A stretch of DNA of 64,000 nt from contig JABLXY010000002.1 of the NCBI GenBank assembly GCA_013177795.1, positions 186,001 through 250,000 on the forward strand, in the 5' to 3' direction. The position numbers were made by a program, and so were the translations under genes. How positions within the stretch are numbered: position 1 is the stretch's first letter; every line of letters starts with the position of its first letter. Below, one piece after another: positions 7,610 through 15,236 of the stretch. The notes beneath the pieces were generated by a model, which searched no databases, was not told the DNA's origin, and saw nothing but the letters and a program-made list of their open reading frames with translations. The stretch comes from Syntrophaceae bacterium (GTDB lineage: Bacteria; Desulfobacterota; Syntrophia; Syntrophales; UBA2192).

Positions 7610-8452
7610 ATGGATATGAATGATCAGATCAACCGGGCCGCCAGGGCCCTGCGCGAGGCCGATGCGCTTCTCGTGACGGCGGGCGCGGGCATGGGCGTCG
7701 ACTCGGGGCTGCCGGACTTCCGCGGCAACGAGGGGTTCTGGAAGGCCTACCCTCCCATGGCGAAGCTGGGGGTTTCCTTCGTGGAGATGGCCAACCCCTT
7801 GTGGTTTGAGCGCGACCCCTCGCTTGCCTGGGGCTTCTACGGCCACCGGCTCCACCTGTACCGGCGCACGGTTCCCCACGCCGGGTTCGGAAGGCTCCTC
7901 GAGATCGGCCGATCGAAGCGGGAGGGCTACTTCGTCTTCACCTCCAACGTGGACGGTCAGTTCCAGAAGGCCGGGTACGACGAGGACCGCATCGAGGAGT
8001 GTCACGGCTCCATCCACCACTTGCAGTGCCAGCGCCCCTGCTCGCAGGACATCTGGGAGGCCCGGGGGGTCAGCATCGATGTCGACGAGGCGCAGTTCCG
8101 CGCCCGCGAGCCGCTGCCGCGCTGCCCCCGATGCGGGGCCCTCGCCCGGCCCAACGTCCTCATGTTCAACGACTGGGACTGGATCCCCCACCGCACCCGG
8201 GCGCAGGGCGAGCTCTTTCATCGCTGGCTCGAAGGGATCTCCGGCAGAAAGGCCTCTCTTGCCGTGGTGGAGCTGGGCGCCGGCAAGGCCGTGGCGACGG
8301 TCCGCATGACGTCCGAGGCCGCCGTCCGGGGAGGCCGCGGCACGCTCATCCGGATCAACCCCCGCGACACCGACGTCCCGCCGGGTCACATCGCCATCCC
8401 TCTCGGCGCCGAGGAAGGGATTCTCGAGATCATGCGTATCGCCGCCGATTGA
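7610..8452 (+). CDS. SIR2-family NAD-dependent deacetylase-like protein (divergent sirtuin)
   Basis: The 280-residue product carries sirtuin landmarks: NAD-binding GAGMGVDSGLPDFRG near residue 25, TSNVDGQFQKAG near 108 (normally TQNxDxLHxxAG), the catalytic ECHG His near 126, Zn-ribbon cysteines (QCQRPC near 134, CPRCG near 170), and a late GAGKAVATVR...INPRD segment. Differences from the consensus (GAGxS changed to GAGMG, TQN to TSN) place it in a divergent clade, so deacylase activity is inferred. It probably removes acyl groups from lysines. It starts 39 nt after the kinase-like gene and is likely co-transcribed. Confidence 0.82.
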   Translation: MDMNDQINRAARALREADALLVTAGAGMGVDSGLPDFRGNEGFWKAYPPMAKLGVSFVEMANPLWFERDPSLAWGFYGHRLHLYRRTVPHAGFGRLLEIGRSKREGYFVFTSNVDGQFQKAGYDEDRIEECHGSIHHLQCQRPCSQDIWEARGVSIDVDEAQFRAREPLPRCPRCGALARPNVLMFNDWDWIPHRTRAQGELFHRWLEGISGRKASLAVVELGAGKAVATVRMTSEAAVRGGRGTLIRINPRDTDVPPGHIAIPLGAEEGILEIMRIAAD

Positions 8453-8482
8453 CCCCATTCCGTCACCCCGCAATCTTTGCAC

Positions 8483-8511
8483 TTGAACTCGCCGCACGCC
8501 GGATGTATTTT
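8483..8511 (+). promoter_or_regulatory. Putative promoter for the tandem ABM-fold genes
   Basis: TTGAAC (8483-8488), a 17-nt spacer and TATTTT (8506-8511), about 50 nt before the first ABM start. Both elements are moderate. Confidence 0.42.
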
Positions 8512-8559
8512 TTAATCAAGCTGTTTCGGATCAGTTTCGTCCGAGAGGAGGTGAACACG

Positions 8560-8913
8560 ATGGCCGTCCGAATCCTGTTGAAACGATGGGTCCCCGCCGA
8601 AAAGGAGAAAGACCTCGTTGGCCTCATCACGGAACTGCGGAGCATGGCTTCGAGGCAACCCGGCTACATCTCCGGCGAGACCATGCGGAACATCAAGAAC
8701 CCCGAAGAGTACCTTGTCATCAGCACCTGGGATACGCTGGAAGACTGGGAGAGGTGGGCCGCGAGCCCGCCCAGGAAGGCGCTGCAGGACAAGATTGACA
8801 AGCTCCTCGGGAAGCCGACCACCTACGAGATGTACCACTATCCCGAGAAGCGCTACCACAGGGCCGATCCCACTGATTACCTGGAGCGGTCGCCGTCTCA
8901 ACCCAAGAAGTGA
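8560..8913 (+). CDS. Antibiotic biosynthesis monooxygenase (ABM)-fold protein, copy 1
   Basis: The 117-residue product is a small dimeric ferredoxin-like alpha+beta barrel of the ABM family. It has beta-strand MAVRILLKRWVP, the helix with LITELRSMASRQPGYISGET near 23, and the WDTLEDWERWAASP core near 55. An extra C-terminal tail (about 20 residues) is rich in polar and proline residues. The start is fixed by an excellent AGAGGAGGTGA site. ABM members include quinol monooxygenases and heme-degrading enzymes, but many have no known substrate; no heme ligand can be assigned here. A close paralogue follows at 9162. Confidence 0.8.
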   Translation: MAVRILLKRWVPAEKEKDLVGLITELRSMASRQPGYISGETMRNIKNPEEYLVISTWDTLEDWERWAASPPRKALQDKIDKLLGKPTTYEMYHYPEKRYHRADPTDYLERSPSQPKK

Positions 8914-9161
8914 CCGTTCGTCTCAGGCATCGGTTTCCCGCGCGTTGGCAAGGCTTCTTTTGACAGCGACGTCTGTATTTCCGGCTCGATCTCCCGGCGG
9001 CAAGCGTTGACCGTCCCCTGCCGGGGAGCGGCATGACCGTCATCAAACCGTAGTCACCCCGTGGCCCGGTTGGTCGAGAGGACCGGGCTGCCCGACACCG
9101 CATGCGATGCATGAGGCGGGTATTCCTTCGCCCACGGCTTGCGAGAAAGGAGGGATGGGAT

Positions 9162-9464
9162 ATGATCAAGGTCATGATCAAGAGAAAAGCGCCGGCGGAC
9201 AAGCAAAAGGAACTCCTGGACCTGATCACGAAGCTTCGAAGCGAGGCCTCGAAGCAGCCCGGGTACATCTCCGGGGAGACACTGCACAGCAGCGAAAGGC
9301 CCGACGAGTTTCTCGTCATCAGCGTGTGGGATGACGAGTATTTCTGGAAGAAATGGATCGCCACCGACGAGCGCAAGGCCATCCAGGGCGAGATCGACAA
9401 ACTCATCGGGACCCCCACGGAGTACGAGATCTACCGGTACCCGCGGAAAACCTCCGTGGAGTGA
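9162..9464 (+). CDS. Antibiotic biosynthesis monooxygenase (ABM)-fold protein, copy 2
   Basis: The 100-residue product is clearly related to the upstream copy: both contain KQPGYISGET or RQPGYISGET, LVISxWD and a KLxGxPTxYExYxYP end. It lacks the long tail. The AAAGGAGGG ribosome site places the ATG at 9162. A 248-nt spacer separates the copies and a strong terminator follows at 9490. The function is unknown; the pair may form homo- or heterodimers acting on quinones or other aromatic compounds, which is inference only. Confidence 0.8.
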   Translation: MIKVMIKRKAPADKQKELLDLITKLRSEASKQPGYISGETLHSSERPDEFLVISVWDDEYFWKKWIATDERKAIQGEIDKLIGTPTEYEIYRYPRKTSVE

Positions 9465-9489
9465 GCGACCGGCGATATCGGGATCGGGG

Positions 9490-9516
9490 CGCCCCGGCTG
9501 CAGCCGGGGCGTTTTT
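9490..9516 (+). terminator. Rho-independent terminator after ABM copy 2
   Basis: A 9-bp perfect stem CGCCCCGGC / GCCGGGGCG around a TGCA loop is followed by TTTTT. It closes the kinase-sirtuin-ABM stretch; the elbB promoter begins three bases later. Confidence 0.9.
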
Positions 9517-9518
9517 CG

Positions 9519-9548
9519 TTGACACCCCCGGGCCGCTTCATCTATAGT
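9519..9548 (+). promoter_or_regulatory. Promoter of the elbB-fumarase operon
   Basis: Consensus TTGACA (9519-9524), an 18-nt spacer and TATAGT (9543-9548). It leaves a leader of about 90 nt before elbB. Confidence 0.68.
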
Positions 9549-9647
9549 TCTGCCCGGGGTCTGCGGGAAGCCGAGGCCGCCCCGGCCGGTCCTGTCGCAC
9601 GGCCCCCGTCTGTTTCAGTCATCCACGAAATCCAGGAGGTGCATCCC

Positions 9648-10307
9648 ATGGCGAAGGTCGGTGTCGTTCTGTCGGGCTGCGGTGTCTACGATGGGGCCGA
9701 GATCCACGAGGCCACCTTGACCCTTTATTTTCTGGACAAGGCGGGCGCCGAGATCCTCTGCATGGCGCCGGACATCAACCAGATGCACGTGATCGATCAC
9801 ACGAAAGGGCAACCCACCGGGGAGTCGAGAAACGTCCTGTGCGAGTCGGCCCGCATCGCCCGCGGCGATATCAGGAACATGAAGGACGTGAAGGCGGCCG
9901 ACATCGACGCCCTCATCTTCCCCGGAGGGTTCGGCGCCGCCAAGAACCTTTGCGACTTCGCCGTAAAGGGCCCCGACTGCACGGTGAACCCGGAGGTGGC
10001 AAGACTCATCAAGGAGATCCACGCGGCGAAGAAGCCCATCGGCTTCATCTGCATCGCCCCGGTGATTGCGGCCAAGGTCCTCGGCGCTGCGAAACCGAAA
10101 CTGACGATCGGCAATGACCCCGGCGCCTCCGGCGCCATCGAAGCCATGGGCGGCAAGCACGTGCAGGCCCCCGTCGAGGGGATCGTCGTCGACGAGGTCA
10201 ACAAAATCGTCACCACTCCGGCCTACATGCTGGGGCCCACGATCTCAAAGGTGGCCCAGGGCATCGAGAAGCTCGTGGCCGAGATCCTGAAAATGGCGAA
10301 GCCGTAA
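9648..10307 (+). CDS. elbB: ElbB/DJ-1-PfpI-like glyoxalase family protein
   Basis: The 219-residue product matches the ElbB (isoprenoid biosynthesis-associated, glyoxalase-type) branch of the DJ-1/PfpI superfamily: N-terminal GVVLSGCGVYDGAEIHEA, IFPGGFGAAKNL near 91, and the nucleophile-elbow Cys in GFICIAPVIAAK near 126, followed by GNDPGASGAIEAMGG. E. coli ElbB has weak glyoxalase activity; the physiological role is unsettled. The AGGAGGTG site fixes ATG 9648. It shares a promoter with the two fumarase genes, starting 39 nt before them, hinting at a role in reactive-carbonyl clean-up around central metabolism (inference). Confidence 0.88.
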   Translation: MAKVGVVLSGCGVYDGAEIHEATLTLYFLDKAGAEILCMAPDINQMHVIDHTKGQPTGESRNVLCESARIARGDIRNMKDVKAADIDALIFPGGFGAAKNLCDFAVKGPDCTVNPEVARLIKEIHAAKKPIGFICIAPVIAAKVLGAAKPKLTIGNDPGASGAIEAMGGKHVQAPVEGIVVDEVNKIVTTPAYMLGPTISKVAQGIEKLVAEILKMAKP

Positions 10308-10346
10308 GGTGGCAGCAGCCGTGGGGGATCCCGCAGAGGGTGAGAC

Positions 10347-11186
10347 ATGAGAGAAATTCAGGCTGAGCAAATCGTGCGGGCCGTGCGCGACCTCTTCATC
10401 GACGCCAACTGCAATCTCGGCGAGGACGTGCTCGCGGCCTTCGACCGGGCCATCGAGACGGACGAGTCCCCCGTGGCCCGCGAGGTCATCCGGGAGCTCA
10501 AGGAGAATGCCCGCATCGCCCGGGACGAGCAGTCCCCCATCTGCCAGGACACGGGGCTTGCCGTTCTCTTCGTCGAGGTCGGCCAGGATGTGCACGTGAC
10601 GGGAGGCGGCCTGAAGGAGGCCCTCAACGAGGGGGTCCGGAAGGGCTACGGCGAAGGCTACCTGCGCAAATCCGCCTGCCACCCCTTCACGCGGGCCAAC
10701 ACGAAGGACAACACGCCCGCCGTGATCCACTTCGACATCGTGCCCGGCGACCGCATCCGGATCGTGGCCGTCCCGAAGGGCGGGGGCGCGGAGAACATGA
10801 GCCGCGTGGACATGCTCTCCCCCTCTGCGGGGCTCGAGGGGATCAAGGAGTTTGTCGTGCGGCGCATCGAGGCCTCGGGTTCGAACCCCTGCCCGCCCAC
10901 GGTGGTGGGTGTCGGGGTCGGCGGCACCTTCGAGCGCTCGGCTCTTCTCGCAAAGAAGGCCCTCACAAGGCGCATCGGCGAGCGAAACGCCGACCCGGAG
11001 CTCGCGAAGGTCGAAATCGAGGTCCTGGAACGGATCAACAGGCTGGGCATCGGGCCCATGGGCTACGGCGGCAACACGACGGCGCTCGACGTCTTCTTCG
11101 AGGTCGAGCCCTGCCACATCGCAAGCCTCCCCGTGGCGGTGAACGTCCAGTGCCATGCGATGCGGCACAAGGAAACCGTCCTCTAG
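10347..11186 (+). CDS. Class I fumarate hydratase, alpha subunit
   Basis: Fe-S dependent, oxygen-sensitive hydro-lyase, the two-subunit form found in many anaerobes; catalyses fumarate + water to malate. The 279 residues include the cluster cysteines in ICQDTG (near 66), NPCPPTVVGVGVGG (near 182) and VNVQCHAMRHKE (near 267). Length matches fumA/ttdA alpha chains. It starts at ATG 10347 after GAGGGTGAG. The beta subunit follows 42 nt later. L-tartrate dehydratase (TtdA) is related, but the methylmalonyl-CoA neighbourhood favours fumarase in the C4 branch. Confidence 0.9.
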   Translation: MREIQAEQIVRAVRDLFIDANCNLGEDVLAAFDRAIETDESPVAREVIRELKENARIARDEQSPICQDTGLAVLFVEVGQDVHVTGGGLKEALNEGVRKGYGEGYLRKSACHPFTRANTKDNTPAVIHFDIVPGDRIRIVAVPKGGGAENMSRVDMLSPSAGLEGIKEFVVRRIEASGSNPCPPTVVGVGVGGTFERSALLAKKALTRRIGERNADPELAKVEIEVLERINRLGIGPMGYGGNTTALDVFFEVEPCHIASLPVAVNVQCHAMRHKETVL

Positions 11187-11228
11187 AGCAAGAAGACACG
11201 GGGGCGAGAGGGTCAGAAGGCAAGCAAT

Positions 11229-11780
11229 ATGGCTGAAATCAGACTGAAGACCCCGCTGACCGAGGGGGATGTGGAGAAGCTCGGGATCGGCGACAGGGTG
11301 CTCCTCACGGGGGTGCTCTACTCGGCACGCGATGCGGCGCACAAGCGGCTCTTCGACCTCATCCAGGCGGGGAAGGATCTTCCCGTCGACATCCGCGGGC
11401 AGGTGATCTACTACGTGGGCCCGGCGCCGGCAAAGCCCGGCAGGCCCATCGGCTCGGCGGGCCCGACGACGAGCTACCGGATGGACCCCTATGCCCCCAA
11501 ACTCATGGAGATGGGCCTCAAGGGCATGATCGGCAAGGGAAACCGCGGGGCCGAGGTGGTGGAGGCCATGAAGAAGTACAAGGCCGTCTACTTCGGCGCC
11601 ACGGGCGGGGCGGGGGCCCTGCTGGCCCGCAGCATCCGGAAGGCGGAGACCGTCGCCTACGAAGACCTCGGGCCCGAGGCCATCCAGCGCCTGGAGGTGG
11701 AGGACTTCCCCGTCGTCGTCATCAACGACACGAAGGGAAACGATCTGTACGTCGAGGGGGCGAAAAAGTATCGAAGGTGA
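11229..11780 (+). CDS. Class I fumarate hydratase, beta subunit
   Basis: Second subunit of the Fe-S fumarase. The 183 residues have the family features TSYRMDPYAPKLMEMGLKG near 79 and VYFGATGGAGALLARSI near 119, and end near VINDTKGNDLYVEGAKKY. Length is normal for the separated beta chain (TtdB-like). With the alpha subunit it forms one enzyme. A long imperfect inverted repeat starts 6 nt after its stop, then a bidirectional terminator. Confidence 0.9.
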   Translation: MAEIRLKTPLTEGDVEKLGIGDRVLLTGVLYSARDAAHKRLFDLIQAGKDLPVDIRGQVIYYVGPAPAKPGRPIGSAGPTTSYRMDPYAPKLMEMGLKGMIGKGNRGAEVVEAMKKYKAVYFGATGGAGALLARSIRKAETVAYEDLGPEAIQRLEVEDFPVVVINDTKGNDLYVEGAKKYRR

Positions 11781-11786
11781 GAGGCT

Positions 11787-11868
11787 GAGAGGGTAAGAGG
11801 CATGGAGTGGCTCTACGATGAGCGACGGGCTTCTCCAACCTTCTCACCTTCATGCCCTCTTACCCTCT
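11787..11868. repeat. Imperfect inverted repeat, site A
   Basis: The left arm 11787-11804 (GAGAGGGTAAGAGGCATG) pairs with the right arm 11851-11868, with one extra base; the loop is about 46 nt. Purine-rich words (GAGAGG, AAGAGG) recur on the left and their complements on the right, beyond the core. It begins 6 nt after the fumarase beta stop. Sites B, C and D have the same layout. Confidence 0.7.
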
Positions 11869-11892
11869 GCTCCGAAGCATAGCGCAACGAAA

Positions 11893-11924
11893 AAGGCCGG
11901 GAGGCTGAACCCCCCGGCCTTTTG
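11893..11924. terminator. Bidirectional terminator between fumarase and MatC-like genes
   Basis: Stem AAGGCCGGG / CCCGGCCTT, preceded by A5 and followed by T4, so it can work on both strands. It separates the convergent fumarase and dicarboxylate carrier genes. Confidence 0.8.
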
Positions 11925-11946
11925 CATTGTCATGAAACCCCGGATC

Positions 11947-13311
11947 CTAGATGCCCAGGATGCCGAAGAAGAGCCAGCAGATGACGGCGCCGACGATGGA
12001 CATCGAGAGCCCCCAGATCAGCAGATTGCGGAAGAGCTTCTGCTTGTCCTCGTGCTCGGCCGCGCAGGCGATGCAGAGCGCGCCCAGCGTGGAGAGCGGC
12101 GAGGCGTCGACGAGGTGCGCGCCGACGTTGATCGACGAGATCATGCCGACGGGATCCGCGCCCGGTACAAGCTTCAGGAGCCCCGGCACCAGAGGCAGGA
12201 AGGCCGGCATGACGACGCCGGAGGAGCTCGAGTAGGCCGAGATGACGCCCGTCACGAGACCCAGCCAGAAGTGCACCGTCGTGGGGCCCGAAAAGGCCGC
12301 GATGGCCTTCGTCATGGCATTGAGGCCTCCCGACTTCTCCATGATCTCGATGAGCACGGTGACGCCGCAGACCATCATGATGACGAACCAGGGCATCGTC
12401 TTGATGGCCGCCTTGCTGTCGGCGATGTTGAACAGCATCATCAGGCCGCCCAGGACGAACCCGACGGTGCCCACGTTGGAGGCCATCAGGAGCATCCACT
12501 TCGGGAAGTACGCCTTCATGCCGGGCAGGGCCGGCACGACGACCATGAAGATCAGGACGACGATGCAGATCGTGGTGAACCACTGCTGCTTCGTGAAGGG
12601 TTCGGGCTTCGGGGCGATCGTGTTGATGTCCACCGTCTTGCCCTTGTGCTGCATCATCCACTTCCAGCCGCCGAAGATGAGGAAGCCGGGGATGACGACG
12701 ATGCCCTGCGCGATGATGGAGTTGAAGTAGACCTTCCAGTCGAGTGCGGCCAGTGAGTACTGGTCGAAGAGGCCGGGGATCTGCGGCCCCATCCTCTCGA
12801 TGAGGCCGTGGGAGATGATCCCCGTGGGGGCAAACGGCGAGAAGCAGGCCGAGTTGGCGGCCCCGACGACGATGAGCGTCATGCAGAAGGCCGACATCCC
12901 CACCTGGCCCGCGATGGCCATGGTGATGGGCGCCAGCAGCGCGACACCGGCGATGTTGCCCGGGCCGATCGTGGTGATGAAGATCGTCAGGAAGTAGATG
13001 ATGAAGGGCAGCAGCATCATGTTGCCGCCGCAGATGCGGATACAGTAACTGGTGATTTTACCGAGCGTCCCGTTGACTTGGGCCATGGCGAACATGAAGG
13101 TCACGCCGACCAATATCATGAAGAGGCTCAGCGGAAAGCCCGCCACGACCTTGGAGGCCGCCATGTTCATGAAGACTGCCCCGACGATGATCGCGAAGGC
13201 GATGCTCAAGTTGCCGACGTGAAGCTCCTCGTTCACGCAGCTGATGATGATGACGATGGTCAAGGCCAGGATGGACATCCAGGCCGCCAGGGATACGCCG
13301 AGAAATTCCAT
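11947..13311 (-). CDS. MatC-like dicarboxylate (malonate/succinate-type) carrier
   Basis: A 454-residue integral membrane protein with about 12 hydrophobic segments. The N-terminal part (AGFPLSLFMILVGVTFMFAMAQVNGT near residue 57, and a later FSPFAPTGIISHGLI near 155) resembles the dicarboxylate carrier MatC family of the ion-transporter superfamily. It probably moves a C4 or C3 dicarboxylate across the inner membrane; the substrate is inferred from the fumarase and methylmalonyl-CoA neighbours. GGGAGGGAG precedes ATG 13311. It lies on the same strand as the mmd genes, 194 nt downstream of the biotin carrier. Confidence 0.75.
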   Translation of the reverse strand: MEFLGVSLAAWMSILALTIVIIISCVNEELHVGNLSIAFAIIVGAVFMNMAASKVVAGFPLSLFMILVGVTFMFAMAQVNGTLGKITSYCIRICGGNMMLLPFIIYFLTIFITTIGPGNIAGVALLAPITMAIAGQVGMSAFCMTLIVVGAANSACFSPFAPTGIISHGLIERMGPQIPGLFDQYSLAALDWKVYFNSIIAQGIVVIPGFLIFGGWKWMMQHKGKTVDINTIAPKPEPFTKQQWFTTICIVVLIFMVVVPALPGMKAYFPKWMLLMASNVGTVGFVLGGLMMLFNIADSKAAIKTMPWFVIMMVCGVTVLIEIMEKSGGLNAMTKAIAAFSGPTTVHFWLGLVTGVISAYSSSSGVVMPAFLPLVPGLLKLVPGADPVGMISSINVGAHLVDASPLSTLGALCIACAAEHEDKQKLFRNLLIWGLSMSIVGAVICWLFFGILGI

Positions 13312-13463
13312 GTTGATCTCCCTCCCTATTGGATTTTTTGATAGGGTTCAGCCTATGCTTGAGTATTCCAGTTTGTCAAAAAAGTCCACCGCTTTGCGTG
13401 GATTATTCATGCCGGTTCGCGCCCCCCTTTAGAAAATGCGAGAATGAGAGCGTTCGAGGCGCG

Positions 13464-13499
13464 GCAGCCCCTGACCGCCCTCGGGCGGTCAGGGGCTGC
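13464..13499 (-). terminator. Strong hairpin downstream of the first biotin carrier
   Basis: A 16-bp perfect stem (GCAGCCCCTGACCGCC with its complement) around CTCG lies 7 nt after the carrier stop. No T-run follows, so it may be a terminator, an RNA stabiliser or a partial barrier before the MatC-like gene. The rest of 13312-13463 shows no gene. Confidence 0.6.
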
Positions 13500-13505
13500 A
13501 TCCCG

Positions 13506-13721
13506 TTATCCGAGCACCATGAGGACCTGGCTGGTGTTGACCTTGTCCCCTTCCTTGACCTTGATCTCCTGCACCGTGCCGTTGCCGGGGGCCACGATGG
13601 GGTTCTCCATCTTCATGGCCTCGAGGATGATCAGCTCCTCGTCCTCCTTCACCGCATCGCCCGCCTTCACGATGATCTCCTTGATCGTGCCGGGCATCGG
13701 GGCTACAACGTCGATTGCCAT
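13506..13721 (-). CDS. Biotin carboxyl carrier subunit of methylmalonyl-CoA decarboxylase
   Basis: A 71-residue stand-alone biotinyl domain: VVAPMPGTIKEIIVKAGDAV, then the biotinylation motif EAMKMEN (Lys near residue 37) and a GDKVNTSQVLMVLG end. It lacks the Pro/Ala linker seen in the second copy at 25570. It ferries carboxyl groups between the carboxyltransferase (mmdA) and the membrane beta subunit (mmdB). It lies downstream of mmdB on the same strand, separated by a strongly structured spacer. Confidence 0.92.
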   Translation of the reverse strand: MAIDVVAPMPGTIKEIIVKAGDAVKEDEELIILEAMKMENPIVAPGNGTVQEIKVKEGDKVNTSQVLMVLG

Positions 13722-13796
13722 TGGGGTCTCGCCTCCTTTCCTTGTTTAAATTGCAGCCTGTATTGCATAAAGCCCTTGAATCGGTTCCTCTTTCCG

Positions 13797-13845
13797 CCCG
13801 CACCCCGACCCTCTCCCGTCACGGCAGAGGGGAAAAGGGTGCGGG
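13797..13845 (-). repeat. Nested palindromic element between mmdB and biotin carrier
   Basis: Three nested stems: CCCGCACCC/GGGTGCGGG outside, CCCTCT/AGAGGG inside, and CCG/CGG at the tip. It starts 7 nt downstream of the mmdB stop, inside the presumed operon. It could be a REP-like element or an RNA processing/stability signal tuning carrier expression. Confidence 0.65.
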
Positions 13846-13852
13846 GACTGAT

Positions 13853-15001
13853 TTACCGGATCACGCCCATGCCGGCCAGCACGGAGAGCATGACGGCCGC
13901 GGCGATCACCGAGCCGATCTGCCCGCCGGCGTTGGCCCCCATGGCGTGCATCAACAGGTAACTCTTTTTATTATACTGCGAACCCACCTTCTGCACCACC
14001 CGGGCCGCCATCGGGAAGGCCGAGATCCCCGCCGCGCCGATCAGCGGGTTGATCTTGCCGCCCGTCACCACGTAGAGCAGCTTGCCGAACAGCACCCCGC
14101 AGACCGTGTCCAGGCAGATCGCCATGAAGCCCAGCGCCAAAATGATCAGCGTCTCGGCCCGGATGAAGGCCGGGCCCGCCATCGTCGCCCCGATCGAGAG
14201 ACCCAGGAAGAGCGTCACCACGTTGGCGATCTCGTTCTCCGCCGCCCCCGTGAGCCGCGCCACCACCCCGGACTCCCTCATGAGGTTGCCCAGCATGATC
14301 GTCGCCAGCAGCGGCAGGCCCTTGGGCGCAATGCAGCCCCCCACCACCGTGATCACGATCGGGAAGAGCAGCTTCGTGGTCTTCGAAACCGGCTTGGCGG
14401 TGTACTTCATCACCGTCTTCTTCTCCTTCTCCGTGGTCAGCAGGCGCATGATCGGCGGCTGGATCACCGGCACCAGCGACATGTACGAGTAGGCCGCCAC
14501 CGCCACCGCCCCCAGCAGGTGCGGGGCGTACTTCGAGGTCACGTAGATCGCCGTCGGACCGTCGCAGGCCCCGATGATCCCGATCGAGACCGCGTCGAGC
14601 TTCGGAAAGCCCAGCCACAGCGCCACCAGCAGCGTCAGGAAGATCCCGAACTGCCCCGCCGCCCCCAAGAGAAACGTGTAGGGCTGCGCCAGCACCGGAC
14701 CAAAGTCCGTCATCGCCCCGATGCCGATGAAGATCAGCAGCGGAAAGAGCTCCGTGTCCACCCCCGCGTCGTAGATCGTCCGGATGAAGCCGTCCTTCAA
14801 CATGACGTCCGACATCGGGATGTTGACCAAAATGCAGCCGAACCCGATCGGCACCAGCAACAGCGGCTCGCAGTCCTTCTTGATCCCCAGCCACAGCAGC
14901 ACCCCGCCCACGCCCAGCATGATCAGGTTCTGCCAGTTGACAAACAAAAACTTGAAGCCGATAACCAGCCCGCCCAGTCCCGCAATGATCGCTTCCAGCA
15001 T
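13853..15001 (-). CDS. mmdB: Na+-transporting methylmalonyl-CoA decarboxylase, beta subunit
   Basis: Membrane subunit that decarboxylates carboxybiotin and couples this to Na+ translocation (or runs in reverse). The 382 residues form a multi-helix OadB/GcdB/MmdB protein: [11 protein letters not shown] near 92, the conserved GACDGPTAIYVTSK near 145, [18 protein letters not shown] near 170, and a C-terminal INPLIGAAGISAFPMAARV...HAMGANAGGQIGS block with the Asn/Gly residues tied to ion transport. It starts 4 nt after the small gamma gene. The best alternative is a glutaconyl-CoA pump; adjacency to mcm and mce favours methylmalonyl-CoA. Confidence 0.9.
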   Translation of the reverse strand: MLEAIIAGLGGLVIGFKFLFVNWQNLIMLGVGGVLLWLGIKKDCEPLLLVPIGFGCILVNIPMSDVMLKDGFIRTIYDAGVDTELFPLLIFIGIGAMTDFGPVLAQPYTFLLGAAGQFGIFLTLLVALWLGFPKLDAVSIGIIGACDGPTAIYVTSKYAPHLLGAVAVAAYSYMSLVPVIQPPIMRLLTTEKEKKTVMKYTAKPVSKTTKLLFPIVITVVGGCIAPKGLPLLATIMLGNLMRESGVVARLTGAAENEIANVVTLFLGLSIGATMAGPAFIRAETLIILALGFMAICLDTVCGVLFGKLLYVVTGGKINPLIGAAGISAFPMAARVVQKVGSQYNKKSYLLMHAMGANAGGQIGSVIAAAVMLSVLAGMGVIR

Positions 15002-15005
15002 GGTC

Positions 15006-15152
15006 TCAGCCCTCCTTCCCGTCCTCTTCCCTGTGAGGGAAGAGCTTGCCCAGGCCGGCCATCATCAGGCTCAGCAGCCCCAGGGTCACCAGCGTGCCCC
15101 CCATCCCGGCCACCAGCATCGTGATGCCGAATGTGAAATTGTCCATCTCCAT
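15006..15152 (-). CDS. Small OadG/MmdD-type gamma subunit of the Na+ decarboxylase
   Basis: A 48-residue single-pass membrane protein: MEMDNFTFGITMLVAGMGG, a continuous hydrophobic helix (residues about 8-34), and a charged tail FPHREEDGKEG. OadG-family subunits anchor and assemble the alpha and beta parts. A perfect AAGGAGG site precedes ATG 15152; the mmdB start lies 4 nt after its stop, so translation is coupled. It is shorter than typical OadG (about 80 aa) but matches in topology and position. Confidence 0.8.
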   Translation of the reverse strand: MEMDNFTFGITMLVAGMGGTLVTLGLLSLMMAGLGKLFPHREEDGKEG

Positions 15153-15236
15153 TGTAAGAAACCTCCTTCGTACGTTTCGATGCATGAATGCCCACCCTCT
15201 ACAAGAGGCCCCGCCGGCTCCCAGCCGGCATGGGCC

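Noticed and set aside
8960-8965. TTGACA between the two ABM genes
   Set aside because: No −10-like hexamer at proper distance; read-through from the upstream promoter is enough.
11187-11228. A further stop-proximal inverted repeat between the fumarase subunits (GAGAGGGTCAGAAGG words)
   Set aside because: Only one arm-like purine-rich side is present; no complementary arm follows.
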